A stretch of 64,000 nucleotides of DNA, taken from the NCBI GenBank assembly GCA_964454025.1, contig CAYVRP010000025.1, positions 1 to 64,000 of the forward strand, read 5' to 3'. The DNA is from JAFGBI01 sp964454025 (GTDB lineage Bacteria > Myxococcota_A > Polyangia > Polyangiales > Polyangiaceae). Positions 34,772 through 44,085 of the stretch are shown here, in pieces. Position numbers and translations under genes: made by a program. How positions within the stretch are numbered: position 1 is the first letter of the stretch; each line of letters starts with the position of its first letter. Below the pieces are notes generated by a model. The model was not told where the DNA came from, ran no database searches, and was given only the letters and a program-made list of their open reading frames with translations.

Positions 34772-35653
34772 TCAGCCGGCGCGCGGCGGCGGGTCGGGAA
34801 CGCGCGGCGCCGCCGCACCGCCGGCCCACACGGTGATCTGCGGGAACGGGAACTCGATGCCGCGCGCGGCGCAGGCCGCCCGGCGCCGGCGGTTGTACTC
34901 CCGGCCCACGCGCCATTGCTTGCTCGGGAGGGTCTTGATGCGGCCCTTGATGACGATCGACGAGTCCGCGAAGCGATCGACCCCCAGCACCTCGAGGGGC
35001 TCGAGGATCTCACCGGCGTACGCGGGATCGGCGCGGAGGTCGGCGTCCGTGGCGCGCAGGGCGGCGAAGACGGCGTCCAGGTCCGCGTCGTACGCGACGC
35101 CGACGTCGAAGAGGTAAAACGAGAAGTCCTTGGTCATGTTGGTGACGACGTCGATCTTCCCGTTCCGGATGAAATGGACGTTGCCCGCCAGATCCCGGAG
35201 CTTCGTGGAGCGCAGGGACACGTTCTCCACCAGCCCCGAGCGGCCCGCGGTCTCGATCACGTCGCCCACCCGGATCTGATCCTCCATGAGGATGAAGAAC
35301 CCGCTGATCACGTCCTGGACGAGCTGCTGGGCCCCGAAGCCGACCGCGATGCCGACGATCCCCGCGGCGGCCAGCACCGGGCCGACGTCGATCCCGAGCT
35401 CGCTCAGCACCACGATGGCGGTGACCAGGACCAGCGTGGCCGAGATCAGGGAGCGGACCAGGGCGCGGAGCGTCTCGGCGCGCTTGCGCATCTCCAGCTC
35501 GCTGGCGTCGACCAGCGGCTGGAACACCCGGCTGACGATCCGCCGGCCGAGGTAGAGGGCGGTGGCGCCGAGAGCGAGCGCGATGACCACCCGCAGCCCG
35601 TGCGTGATGAGCCACGTGGTGACGGCCTGCGTGAACCCCTGGACCGAGTCCAT
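34772..35653 (-). CDS. MscS-family mechanosensitive channel
   Basis: This 293-residue protein (ATG 35653) has three helices. The third, pore-lining one reads VLAAAGIVGIAVGFGAQQLVQDVISGFFI (about 93-121), with the Gly/Ala packing of MscS TM3, and is followed by the beta domain EDQIRVGDVIETAGRSGLVENVSLRST. It should open under membrane tension and release solutes. The alternative start at 35782 adds 43 Arg/Ala-rich residues and is less likely. Confidence 0.9.
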   Translation of the reverse strand: MDSVQGFTQAVTTWLITHGLRVVIALALGATALYLGRRIVSRVFQPLVDASELEMRKRAETLRALVRSLISATLVLVTAIVVLSELGIDVGPVLAAAGIVGIAVGFGAQQLVQDVISGFFILMEDQIRVGDVIETAGRSGLVENVSLRSTKLRDLAGNVHFIRNGKIDVVTNMTKDFSFYLFDVGVAYDADLDAVFAALRATDADLRADPAYAGEILEPLEVLGVDRFADSSIVIKGRIKTLPSKQWRVGREYNRRRRAACAARGIEFPFPQITVWAGGAAAPRVPDPPPRAG

Positions 35654-36052
35654 GCTGGGGGCTCGAATAGCCGATGCCTCGCGGGCGAGCCACCAGCGGG
35701 CGGTGGACGCGGCCTTGCGGTCGGCGCCGGCGCGCGGGGAACCGGACCGATCCCCCCGTGGCTCGGCATTGATCCGTTGCATATGACGGGCCTGTTCCCG
35801 TCATATTTGCCGGACCGGAAGAAAGTAGCGGAAATACCGGGTTCCGAACCGCGAACCTGATCGGCACGGTTGCTGCAACCAGGGGGGCCTCCCCCGGCCC
35901 ATGTGCGCTCCCAAGCCGGCCCCCGTCGCCTCCCGCCGTGAGCCCCCCTGGGGGCCGCGCCACGGCGGCCCGCCCGCGGCGCCGGGCGGGTCTGGGCAGA
36001 GCGGGAGCGCCGCGCGGCGCCCGCCCGGACCTGCGCGCCACCAGGAGGCGAC
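35654..36052. promoter_or_regulatory. Divergent regulatory region of mscS and the apr-qmo operon
   Basis: This 399-base gap holds no gene but several symmetrical sequences. The best is a perfect 10-bp inverted repeat, ATATGACGGG (35781-35790) and CCCGTCATAT (35797-35806), with a six-base spacer. Shorter palindromes are GGTTC-C-GAACC (35840-35850) and GGTTG-CTG-CAACC (35868-35880). The region 35800-35870 is AT-richer than its surroundings, which suits a promoter. AGGAGG at 36043-36048 is the ribosome site of dsrO. Confidence 0.5.
35781..35806. promoter_or_regulatory. Perfect inverted repeat, candidate operator
   Basis: The arms are ATATGACGGG and CCCGTCATAT, each 10 bp, with spacer CCTGTT. 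The AT-rich outer ends, the position about 250 bases before dsrO-dsrP-apr-qmo-dsrJ and the lack of a following T-run argue for a protein-binding site rather than a terminator. The half-site spacing does not fit canonical FNR/CRP or Rex sites, so the regulator is unknown. Confidence 0.45.
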
Positions 36053-36814
36053 GTGAGCGGTGCGCTGACGCGGCGCGGGCTGCTCGCCGGCGGGGGCGTG
36101 GTCGTGCTCGCCTCGGTCGCGGCCGCGGCGGCACCGGAGGTCGGCGGCCCGCTGCTGGCCCCGGCGCCCTCCCGCCGCTGGGCGCTGGTGGTGGACCTCG
36201 CCCGCTGCGCGCGGGACCGCGGCTGCTCGGCCTGCGAGCAGGCATGCCACGCCGCCCACGCCGTGGTTTCGCCCGCGGATCCCCGCCACGAGCTCAAGTG
36301 GATCTGGAAGGAGCCTTACGCCAACGTCTTCCCGGAGCAGCTCCACGCGCGGGTGACCCCGGCGCGGCGCGAGCTCCCGGTGGTGGTGACCTGCAACCAC
36401 TGCAGCGCGCCGCCCTGCACGCGGGTCTGCCCTACCCGCGCCACCTGGCAGCGCGAAGACGGCGTGGTGGCGATGGACCCGCACCGGTGCATCGGCTGCC
36501 GCTACTGCATGGCGGCGTGCCCCTACGACGCCCGGAGCTTCAACTGGGAGCGCCCGGCGTCGAGCGCTGCCGGCGGCCCCTTCCCGCGGCGAAGCCGGGG
36601 CGTGGTCGAGAAGTGCACGCTCTGCGCCGAGCGCGTGGACGTCGGCCTCGCGCCGGCGTGCGTCGAGGCCTGCCAGCGCGACGGCGCGGGGGCCCTGGCC
36701 TTCGGCGATCTCGCCGACGACGGCGCGGCCGTGAGCCGCCTGCTCGCCACCCGCCCGGCGTTGCGCCGCCGACCCGAGCTCGGCACGCAGCCCAACGTCT
36801 TCTACCTGGTCTAG
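36053..36814 (+). CDS. dsrO: DsrO-like periplasmic iron-sulfur protein (apr-qmo-linked copy)
   Basis: This is a 253-residue ferredoxin-type electron carrier with GTG start behind AGGAGG. The N terminus (TRRGLLAGGGVVVL) is a twin-arginine-like signal, so the folded protein would be exported. Four cysteine clusters follow: CARDRGCSACEQAC (about 44-57), CNHCSAPPCTRVCP (about 114-127), CIGCRYCMAACP (about 147-158) and a CTLC plus late CVEAC pair. That is the four-cluster pattern of DsrO and other NrfC-type partners of NrfD proteins. It is four bases upstream of dsrP and opens the operon that carries aprBA and qmoABC. A second DsrO is encoded at 60500. Confidence 0.85.
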   Translation: MSGALTRRGLLAGGGVVVLASVAAAAAPEVGGPLLAPAPSRRWALVVDLARCARDRGCSACEQACHAAHAVVSPADPRHELKWIWKEPYANVFPEQLHARVTPARRELPVVVTCNHCSAPPCTRVCPTRATWQREDGVVAMDPHRCIGCRYCMAACPYDARSFNWERPASSAAGGPFPRRSRGVVEKCTLCAERVDVGLAPACVEACQRDGAGALAFGDLADDGAAVSRLLATRPALRRRPELGTQPNVFYLV

Positions 36815-36818
36815 GCTC

Positions 36819-38039
36819 ATGCGGCAGGGCTCGGCAAGATTCGGCCTCCTCCAGCGCGGCGCCGTCGCCGGGCTGGCGGCCGCGCTCCTCCTCGGCGCCG
36901 CCGCCTACGCGACGCAGGTCCGCCACGGGCTCGGCGTGACGGGGCTGTCGCGGGCCGTCCCGTGGGGTCTGTACATCTCCCAGTTCACCTTCCTCGTCGG
37001 CGTCGCCGCCTCCTCCGTGCTGGTCGTCCTGCCCCGCCACGTCCACGGCCGCCGCGACGGCGCGGAGCTGGTGCTCTTGGGCGAAGCGCTCTCGGTGGTG
37101 GCGCTCCTCGAAGCCTTCACGTTCGTGCTGGTGGACCTGGGGCGCCCGGAGCGCGTCCTCTTCGTCCTGCTCCACCCGTCGCCCACCTCCCTGATGTTCT
37201 GGGACGTCCTGACGCTCTCCGGCTACCTCTTCGCCTGCAGCGCGGTGCTCGCCGGTTCGCTCCTGGCCCGACCGGGCGAGCGGGAGCACGCGCCGCGCTG
37301 GCTCGTCCTCGGGTCCATCCCGCTCGCCATCGGGATCCACGTGGTCACCGCGCTGCTCTACGCGGGCCTGGTGGCCCGCGGCGGCTGGATGACGGCGATC
37401 CTCGCCCCCAAGTTCCTGGCGACGGCGTTCGCCTCCGGCTCGGCCCTCCTGCTCCTGCTGGCGCGCGCGCTCGACGCCACCGGCGCGCTCCCCGTCCCCC
37501 CGACGGCGCTGGCGCGCCTGGCCGGCATCCTGACCTACACGCTCGCGGGCACGCTGCTCTTCTCCGGGCTCGAGACCTTCACGAGCCTGTACTCCGGGCT
37601 CCCCGGGGGGGCGGCCCACGTCCGTCACCTCTACCTGCCAGCCGCGCACGCCGCGGGTCCCGCGGCGATGATGCTGACGTCGACCGGGCTCGCGGCGCTG
37701 GCCCTGGGGGTACTGCTCTGGCCCGCGCTCCGGAGGCGCCCGCGCCTGCTCGACCTGGCGTGCGGCGCCGTCGTCCTCGCGGTCTATCTGGAGAAGGGCC
37801 TCGTCTTCGTCCCCTCGGGCTTCGCGCCCTCGGCGCTCGGCGCCGACGTCACCTACGCCCCGAGCGCGATCGAGGTCACGGTCGCCCTCGGCATCCACGC
37901 GGGGGGCGCCCTGCTCTTCCTCGCCCTCCTGCAGCTGGTCCTGGCCCGCACGCGCGCGACGACCGCGGCGGCCGAGACGTCCGCCACCGCCTCCGCGGCG
38001 GCCGGACCGTTGCTGGCGACCGGCGCGACCGCCGGCTGA
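36819..38039 (+). CDS. dsrP: DsrP-like NrfD-family quinone-interacting membrane protein (apr-qmo-linked copy)
   Basis: This is a 406-residue protein with ten hydrophobic helices and no cofactor ligands of its own, as in the NrfD/PsrC family. The N-terminal segment SRAVPWGLYISQFTFLVGVAASSVLVV matches the family's conserved first helices, and GAAHVRHLYLP is in the middle. DsrP exchanges electrons between the quinone pool and the periplasmic FeS protein DsrO. It lies between dsrO and aprB (94 bases before aprB) and is paralogous to the protein at 61262. Confidence 0.85.
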   Translation: MRQGSARFGLLQRGAVAGLAAALLLGAAAYATQVRHGLGVTGLSRAVPWGLYISQFTFLVGVAASSVLVVLPRHVHGRRDGAELVLLGEALSVVALLEAFTFVLVDLGRPERVLFVLLHPSPTSLMFWDVLTLSGYLFACSAVLAGSLLARPGEREHAPRWLVLGSIPLAIGIHVVTALLYAGLVARGGWMTAILAPKFLATAFASGSALLLLLARALDATGALPVPPTALARLAGILTYTLAGTLLFSGLETFTSLYSGLPGGAAHVRHLYLPAAHAAGPAAMMLTSTGLAALALGVLLWPALRRRPRLLDLACGAVVLAVYLEKGLVFVPSGFAPSALGADVTYAPSAIEVTVALGIHAGGALLFLALLQLVLARTRATTAAAETSATASAAAGPLLATGATAG

Positions 38040-38133
38040 TCCCCCGACGCCGACCCGACACGAACCTGTCCGATTCGCTCCTTACCCCCAACCCCTCCCG
38101 GCGCCGACGTGCGCCCCATCCTCCGGAGGACCC

Positions 38134-38625
38134 ATGCCCAGCTACGTCATCGCGAGCAAGTGCGACGGATGCAAGGCGCTCGACAGGACCGCCTGCCAGT
38201 ACATCTGTCCGAACGATCTCATGACCCTCAACCCCGAGATCTCCAAGGCCTACAACCGCGATCCCAGCATGTGCTGGGAGTGCTTCAACTGCGTGAAGAT
38301 CTGCCCTACCCAGGCCATCGAGGTGCGCGGCTACTCCGACTTCGTCCCCCTGGGCGCGACGGTGAGTCCCCTGCGCAGCACGGACAGCATCCTCTGGACG
38401 GTGCAGTTCCGCGACCCCTCGATCAAGCCCAAGCGCTTCCGCTTCCCGATCCGGCGCGACGTCGCCGAGGGCCAGGTCGAGCCCTTCGGCCACGCCCCCA
38501 CGGCCACCACCGACCTCCGGAGCCCGCTGCTGATGGGTGAGCCCTCCGGGCTCGACACCCCGACCGGCCCCGTCCGGCACCCCACCCTCCCGCAGCTCGA
38601 CGCCGCGGGCACGGAGGCGCGGTGA
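38134..38625 (+). CDS. aprB: Adenylylsulfate reductase beta subunit
   Basis: AprB is the ferredoxin subunit that passes electrons to AprA for the two-electron reduction of APS to sulfite and AMP (or the reverse). The 163 residues carry the two cluster motifs KCDGCKALDRTACQYICP (9-26) and CWECFNCVKICP (about 50-61) and the C-terminal arm that wraps around AprA (FVPLGATVSPLRSTDSILW). CCGGAGG is six bases ahead of the ATG. The last 40 residues are longer and Pro-rich. The stop overlaps a GTG six bases before the aprA ATG. Confidence 0.96.
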   Translation: MPSYVIASKCDGCKALDRTACQYICPNDLMTLNPEISKAYNRDPSMCWECFNCVKICPTQAIEVRGYSDFVPLGATVSPLRSTDSILWTVQFRDPSIKPKRFRFPIRRDVAEGQVEPFGHAPTATTDLRSPLLMGEPSGLDTPTGPVRHPTLPQLDAAGTEAR

Positions 38626-38627
38626 TC

Positions 38628-40532
38628 ATGGCGAACTTCAAGACCGTCGTCGTCGATACCGACCTGCTGATCTGCGGTGGCGGCATGGCCGCCTGCGGCG
38701 CCGCGGTGGAGGCCGCCTACTGGGCCAAGCAGCACGGCCTCAAGATCACGCTGGTGGACAAGGCGGCCATGGATCGCTCCGGCGCCGTGGCGATGGGCCT
38801 GTCCGCGATCAACCTCTACCTCGACCACTCGAGCGGCGACAACACCCTGCGCGATTACGTGGACTACGTCCGGAACGACCTGATGGGGATCACGCGCGAG
38901 GACCTGGTCGCCAACATCGCGCGCCACGTCGACGGCACCGTGCACCTGTTCGAGAAGTGGGGCCTGCCCATCTGGAAGAACGACCAGGGCCGCTACGTCC
39001 ACGAGGGGCGCTGGCAGGTCATGATCAACGGCGAGTCGTACAAGGTGATCGTCGCCGAGGCCGCCAAGAAGGCGCTCGCCGAGGCCGGGGGCCAGTACCT
39101 CGAGCGCGTCTTCATCACCCACCCGCTGATGGAGGGGGACCGCTGCGTCGGCGCCATCGGCTTCAGCGTCCGCGAGAACACGGTCTACGTCTTCAAGGCG
39201 AAGGCGACGCTGGTCGCGATGGGAGGCGCCGTCCACGTCTTCCGGCCACGCTCGACCGGCGAGGGCCTCGGCCGCTCCTGGTACCCGCCGTTCAACTCGG
39301 CCGGGAGCGCGTTCTTCACCCTCTACGCGGGCGCCGAGATGACCTGCCAGGAGGTGCGCTTCGTGCCCGTGCGGTTCAAGGACGCCTACGGCCCGGTCGG
39401 CGCCTGGTTCCTGCTGTTCAAGTCGATCGCGACCAACGCGCTCGGCGAGGACTACATGAAGACCAACGACGCCGAGCTCGACAAGTGGGGTCCCTACGGC
39501 CGCGCCAAGCCGACACCGGCGAACCTCCGCAACTGGCTCATGATGCTGGACATCATGAAGGGCAAGGGTCCCATCAAGATGCGCACGGAGGAGGCGATCC
39601 GGCGGATCAGCGAGCAGGCCCCCGACCCCAAGGCGGCGCAGCGCAAGCTGAAGGAGCTCGAGTCCGAGGCGTGGGAGGACTTCCTCGACATGACCATCGC
39701 CCAGGCGCTGCTCTGGGCCGCCACCAACGTCGAGCCCGAGAAGAAGCCGTCGGAGATCATGGCCTGCGAGCCGTACTTCATCGGTTCGCACTCCGGCGCC
39801 TCCGGCGCCTGGGTGTCCGGCGCCGAGGACCTGCAGACCGCCGCCACCCGCGGCGAGTACTGCTGGGGACACACCAACATGACCACGGTACCCGGGCTCT
39901 TCGCCGCGGGCGACGCGAGCGGGGCGTCGAGCCACAAGTTCTCGTCCGGCTCCTTCACCGAGGGCCGCATCGCCGGCAAGGCCGCGGTCGCGTTCATCCA
40001 GCAGGAGGGCGGCAAGGCCCAGGTGTCCGACGCGCGGGTCGCCGAGCTCACCAGCCAGATCCTGCAGCCGCTCGCCACCTTCCGCGAGCACTCGGGCGCC
40101 ACCACCGACCCCGATCTGAACCCGAAGTACCTCCGGCCCAAACACTTCATGCACCGGCTGCAGAAGATCATGGACGAGTACGCCGGCGGCGTGTCCTGCC
40201 AGCTCGCCACCAGCGCCCGCCAGCTCGAGGTCGGCCTCGAGCAGCTCGCGCTCCTGCGCGAGGACGCGCGGTGCCTGGCGGCCAGCGACCTCAACGAGCT
40301 GATGCGCTGCTGGGAGAACGTGCACCGCCTGCACCAGGCCGAGGCCCACGTCCGCTCGGTGCTCTTCCGCGAGGAGACGCGCTGGCCGGGGTACTACCTG
40401 CGCGCCGACAAGCCGACCCTCGATCAGGACAACTGGCTGGCGTTCTGCAACTGCCGGTACGACCAGGCCAAGAACGAGTGGTCGATGATCAAGCGCCCCG
40501 TGAAATACATCACGAGCGGCAACGGCGGATGA
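38628..40532 (+). CDS. aprA: Adenylylsulfate reductase alpha subunit (FAD)
   Basis: AprA binds FAD and carries out APS to sulfite plus AMP in the cytoplasm. I take ATG 38628 (634 residues); GTG 38622 adds two. The FAD site is LLICGGGMAACGAAVEAAYW (about 9-28). RPRSTGEGLGRSWYPPFNSA (about 208-227) and FIGSHSGASGAWVSGAEDL (about 384-402) are hallmark AprA segments around the substrate channel. CGHT-like GHTNMTTVPGLFAAGDASG completes the FAD domain. The gene overlaps aprB slightly and overlaps qmoA by ATGA. Direction of the reaction is not fixed by the sequence, although the linked dsrD favours reduction. Confidence 0.97.
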   Translation: MANFKTVVVDTDLLICGGGMAACGAAVEAAYWAKQHGLKITLVDKAAMDRSGAVAMGLSAINLYLDHSSGDNTLRDYVDYVRNDLMGITREDLVANIARHVDGTVHLFEKWGLPIWKNDQGRYVHEGRWQVMINGESYKVIVAEAAKKALAEAGGQYLERVFITHPLMEGDRCVGAIGFSVRENTVYVFKAKATLVAMGGAVHVFRPRSTGEGLGRSWYPPFNSAGSAFFTLYAGAEMTCQEVRFVPVRFKDAYGPVGAWFLLFKSIATNALGEDYMKTNDAELDKWGPYGRAKPTPANLRNWLMMLDIMKGKGPIKMRTEEAIRRISEQAPDPKAAQRKLKELESEAWEDFLDMTIAQALLWAATNVEPEKKPSEIMACEPYFIGSHSGASGAWVSGAEDLQTAATRGEYCWGHTNMTTVPGLFAAGDASGASSHKFSSGSFTEGRIAGKAAVAFIQQEGGKAQVSDARVAELTSQILQPLATFREHSGATTDPDLNPKYLRPKHFMHRLQKIMDEYAGGVSCQLATSARQLEVGLEQLALLREDARCLAASDLNELMRCWENVHRLHQAEAHVRSVLFREETRWPGYYLRADKPTLDQDNWLAFCNCRYDQAKNEWSMIKRPVKYITSGNGG

Positions 40533-41848
40533 ACGATCGGGACCCGCTCGAGCTCCCCCGAGGCCCCCGCGGACGGCTCCTCGTCGTCGGCGGGGGCATC
40601 GCCGGGCTGTCGGCGGCGATCGAGGGCGCCGAGGCGGGGTTCGGCGTCGTGCTCGTCGAGCGCGCGGCTCACCTCGGCGGGCGGGTCGCCCAGCTCCACC
40701 AGTACTTCCCCAAGCTCTGCCCCCCGCTCTGTGGGCTCGAGATCAACCTGCGGCGCCTGCGCGCGGGGCGGGGCCTCGCCTGGCTCACCTCGACCGAGGT
40801 GGAGCGAGGCGAGCCGACCCGCGACGGGCGGCTCCGGGCGCGACTGCGACAGCGGCCGCGCTTCGTGACCGAGCGGTGCACCGCGTGCGGCGCCTGCACC
40901 GACGCTTGCCCGGTGCTGCGCCCGCGCCCCTTCGACCTCGGGCTGAGCACCGCGAAGGCCATCGCCCTGCCCCACGCCGCGGCGTTCCCCGCTCGGTTCG
41001 CGATCGAGCGCGATGCGTGCGAGCCCGGCTGCGCGCGGTGCGTCGCGGCCTGCCCGTACGGGGCCATCGATCTCGGCATGGGCGACCGCGAGCTGGAGCT
41101 CGAGGCGACGGCGGTGATCTGGGCCACCGGCTGGGATCCATACGACGCGAGCGCGCTCACCGACCTCGGCTTCGGGGCGCACCCCGACGTCGTCACCGGC
41201 CTGATGCTCGAGCGCCTCGCGTCGCCCCAGGGGCCGACCGGCGGGCGCATCGTCTGCCCCTCCGACGGGCGCGCGCCGCGGCGCGTCGCCTTCGTGCAGT
41301 GCGCGGGCTCGCGGGACGCGGGCCACCTCGAGTACTGCTCGGGCGTCTGCTGCCTCGCCTCGGCCAAGCAGGCCCGGTACCTGCGCGCGGCGCACCCGGA
41401 GGTGGAGATCGCCATCCACTTCATCGACCGCCGCGCCACCGGGAACGCCGAGCGCTTCCTCGCCGCCACCGCCGCGGACGAGCGGCTCCGCTTCGTGCCC
41501 GGGAAGGTCGCCCGGGTTGACGTGTCGGGGGCATCGCCGGTGGTCGTCGTCGAGGACCTCTCCAGCGGCCAGCTCGCCGCGACGGCCGTCGACCTGGTGG
41601 TCCTCGCGACGGGGATGACCCCGTCGCGGAGCGACACCCCCGCGTTCCAGCAGCTCTCGCGGGACGTGAACGGCTTCTTGGCTTCGGCGCAGCCTCCTCG
41701 GATCGGCGCGGGGCAGTACGTCGCGGGCTGCGCACGGCAACCCATGGACGTCGCCACGGCCGTCCGCGACGCTACCGCCGCCGTCGCCCGGGCGCTCGCG
41801 CGGGCGCCGCGCGCGGCGGGCGACCCCGCGCCGCGAGGTGCGTCATGA
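40529..41848 (+). CDS. qmoA: Quinone-interacting oxidoreductase subunit QmoA
   Basis: QmoA is a flavoprotein related to HdrA that, with QmoB and QmoC, links menaquinol to AprBA. The 439 residues have an FAD motif VVGGGIAGLSAAIEGAEAG (about 18-36), the family-typical GGRVAQLHQYFPKLCPPLCG (about 51-70), a ferredoxin motif CTACGACTDACP (about 117) and a second CEPGCARCVAACP (about 165). CSGVCC near 271 is the HdrA-like cysteine cluster. It overlaps aprA by four bases and qmoB by four. Confidence 0.95.
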   Translation: MNDRDPLELPRGPRGRLLVVGGGIAGLSAAIEGAEAGFGVVLVERAAHLGGRVAQLHQYFPKLCPPLCGLEINLRRLRAGRGLAWLTSTEVERGEPTRDGRLRARLRQRPRFVTERCTACGACTDACPVLRPRPFDLGLSTAKAIALPHAAAFPARFAIERDACEPGCARCVAACPYGAIDLGMGDRELELEATAVIWATGWDPYDASALTDLGFGAHPDVVTGLMLERLASPQGPTGGRIVCPSDGRAPRRVAFVQCAGSRDAGHLEYCSGVCCLASAKQARYLRAAHPEVEIAIHFIDRRATGNAERFLAATAADERLRFVPGKVARVDVSGASPVVVVEDLSSGQLAATAVDLVVLATGMTPSRSDTPAFQQLSRDVNGFLASAQPPRIGAGQYVAGCARQPMDVATAVRDATAAVARALARAPRAAGDPAPRGAS

Positions 41849-44085
41849 GCCAGGCGGCGGTGCTCCTGTGCGCGGGGTGCGAGCTCGGGTCGGCGCTCGA
41901 CCTCGCCGCGCTGACGCGGCTCTGCGCCGACTACCCGGGCGTCGGCAGCGCGCAGACGGTCCCCTGCCTCTGCGACGCAGCGGGCGCGCGGGCCCTCCGC
42001 GACTGCGCGCGCGCCGCGCCGTCCACGATCGTCCTCGGCGCCTGCTCGGCGCGCTTCACGCCGCTCCCGACGGCGGACGTGACCTGCCCGGTCGAGCGCG
42101 TCCCCCTGCGCGAGCTGGTGGTCTACAGCCACGAGCCGGGTCACGCCGAGACGCAGGCGCTCGCCGCGGACACGCTGCGCATGGGGCTCATCCGGGCGCT
42201 GAGGTCGACGCCAGCCGTGCCCCAGGGGTTCGAGGTCGAGCGCTGCGTGCTCGTGGTCGGCGGCGGCGCGACCGGGATCGCCGCCGCGCTCGTCGCGGCG
42301 AAGGCCGGCTACCGGGTAGCGCTGGTGGAGCGGGAACCGGCGCTGGGCGGGTGGCTCCGCCTGACGCGGCGGTTGCCCCCGAGCGTGCCCCCGTATCGCG
42401 AGCTCGAGGACAGCCCCCTCGAGACGCTCCTCGCCGAGCTGGGGGCGGAGCCCCTGGTCACCGTCCACAAGGGGACCACCGTCGAGCGCATCACGGGCGA
42501 GCCCGGGCGGTTCACGGTGACGCTCCGCACCCCGACGGGGCCGCACGAGCTCCGGGCCGGCGCCGTCGTGCAGGCGACCGGCTACGTCCCGTACGACGCG
42601 ACCCGGCTGGCCCACCTCGGCTACGGCAAGTCGCCCGACGTGGTGACCAGCCAGGAGCTCGAGCCGATGCTGGCCGCGGGCCGGCTCCGCCGCCCCTCCG
42701 CCGGCCAGCGCGCGCGCCGGATCGCGTTCCTCCTCTGCGCGGGCTCGCGGGACCCGGACCACCTGCCCTACTGCTCCACCGTCTGCTGCCGCACCGCGCT
42801 GAAGCAGGCGCTCTGGGCGCGAGAGCTCGACGGCGACTGCGAAGCGTACGTGGTCGCTCGAGACCTGCGCACCCCGGGCCTGCACGAGGCCTTCTACCGC
42901 CGCGCGCAGGAGGATCCGCTCCTCTTCTTCACCAAGGGCGAGGTCAGCGCGGTGGCGCTCACCCGGGAGGGCCGGCTATCGGTGGCGGTGAAGGGCGGGC
43001 TCCTCGGCGACGACGTCGCGCTCGAGGCCGAGCTGGTCGTGCTCGCGGTGGGGATGGTTCCCCGCGCCTCGGACAACGACGCCCTGCGGGAGCTCGCGGA
43101 CGCGCGCGCCGCGCTCGCCCGCGGGGATCCGGGCCAAATCGCCGCCGAGGAGACGGTCCGCCGCCTCGAGGTCATCGCCGACTCCGGCACGCTCGGCCTC
43201 GGCTACCGCCAGGGGCCGGACCTCCCGCTCGACCGCTACGGCTTCCCCGACTCCCATTTCATCTGCTTCCCGTACGAGACGCGCCGCACGGGGATCTACG
43301 CGGCCGGGGCCGTGCGCGCGCCGAACGATCTGGAGGCCTGCCGCATCGACGGCGAGGGCGCCGCCCTGAAGGCGATCCAGGCCATCGAGCATGCCGCCGC
43401 GGGGCTGGCCCTGCACCCGCGCTGGGGCGACCCGGCGCCGCCCTCGTTCAACCTCCAGCGCTGCACCCAGTGCAAGCGGTGCACCGAGGAGTGCCCGTTC
43501 GGCACCCTCGACGAGGACGAGCGCGGCACGCCCAAGCTCCATCCGACCCGCTGTCGCCGCTGCGGGATCTGCCTGGGCGCCTGTCCGGAGCGGATCATCT
43601 CCTTCCCGGACTACGGCATCGACGTCGTCTCGAACCTGGTCAAGTCGGTGCCGATCCCGGACGAGTTCGAGGAGAGCCCGCGGATCCTGGTGCTGGCCTG
43701 CGAGAACGACGCCTACCCGGCGCTGGAGCTCGCGGGGTTCCACCGCCACCGCTACAGCGCCTACGTCCGCGTGATCCCGGTCCGCTGCCTCGGCTCGGTC
43801 AACGTCATCTGGATCGCCGACGCCATGGCGCGCGGATACGACGGAGTGCTCTTGCTGGGTTGCGTCCCCGGCGACGACACCCAGTGTCACTACCTGCGCG
43901 GCAGCGAGCTGATGACGACGCGCAGCGAGAACGTCAAGCAGAAGCTGACGCAGCTCGCGCTCGAGGACGAGCGGGTGCGTATCGAGTACGTCACCATCAC
44001 CGACTACTCGACGCTCGGCGGTCGTATCGACGCCTTCGTGCAGCGCATCCAGGAGATCGGCCTGAACCCCTTCAAGGACGTGTGA
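41845..44085 (+). CDS. qmoB: Quinone-interacting oxidoreductase subunit QmoB
   Basis: The 746-residue protein has the HdrA-MvhD fused architecture. An N-terminal HdrA-like part (CAGCELG, CLCDAAG) leads to the FAD motif VVGGGATGIAAALVAAKAG (about 135). CSTVCC occurs near 312. Two ferredoxin motifs, CTQCKRCTEECP (about 540) and CRRCGICLGACP (about 571), are followed by the MvhD domain (about 612-746) that begins RILVLACENDAYPA and contains DDTQCHYLRGS. In sulfate reducers QmoB is the subunit thought to face APS reductase. It overlaps qmoA by ATGA and qmoC by one base. Confidence 0.95.
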   Translation: MSQAAVLLCAGCELGSALDLAALTRLCADYPGVGSAQTVPCLCDAAGARALRDCARAAPSTIVLGACSARFTPLPTADVTCPVERVPLRELVVYSHEPGHAETQALAADTLRMGLIRALRSTPAVPQGFEVERCVLVVGGGATGIAAALVAAKAGYRVALVEREPALGGWLRLTRRLPPSVPPYRELEDSPLETLLAELGAEPLVTVHKGTTVERITGEPGRFTVTLRTPTGPHELRAGAVVQATGYVPYDATRLAHLGYGKSPDVVTSQELEPMLAAGRLRRPSAGQRARRIAFLLCAGSRDPDHLPYCSTVCCRTALKQALWARELDGDCEAYVVARDLRTPGLHEAFYRRAQEDPLLFFTKGEVSAVALTREGRLSVAVKGGLLGDDVALEAELVVLAVGMVPRASDNDALRELADARAALARGDPGQIAAEETVRRLEVIADSGTLGLGYRQGPDLPLDRYGFPDSHFICFPYETRRTGIYAAGAVRAPNDLEACRIDGEGAALKAIQAIEHAAAGLALHPRWGDPAPPSFNLQRCTQCKRCTEECPFGTLDEDERGTPKLHPTRCRRCGICLGACPERIISFPDYGIDVVSNLVKSVPIPDEFEESPRILVLACENDAYPALELAGFHRHRYSAYVRVIPVRCLGSVNVIWIADAMARGYDGVLLLGCVPGDDTQCHYLRGSELMTTRSENVKQKLTQLALEDERVRIEYVTITDYSTLGGRIDAFVQRIQEIGLNPFKDV

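Noticed and set aside
36053..38039. Alternative call of the first O/P pair as NrfCD, PsrBC or QrcCD
   Set aside because: Cluster order, lengths and similarity to the second, dsrAB-linked pair favour DsrO/DsrP. No catalytic molybdoenzyme or pentaheme partner is adjacent.
38331..40349. Minus-strand open frame of 672 codons inside aprA
   Set aside because: Antisense shadow of aprA caused by codon bias at high GC; no start site or homology.
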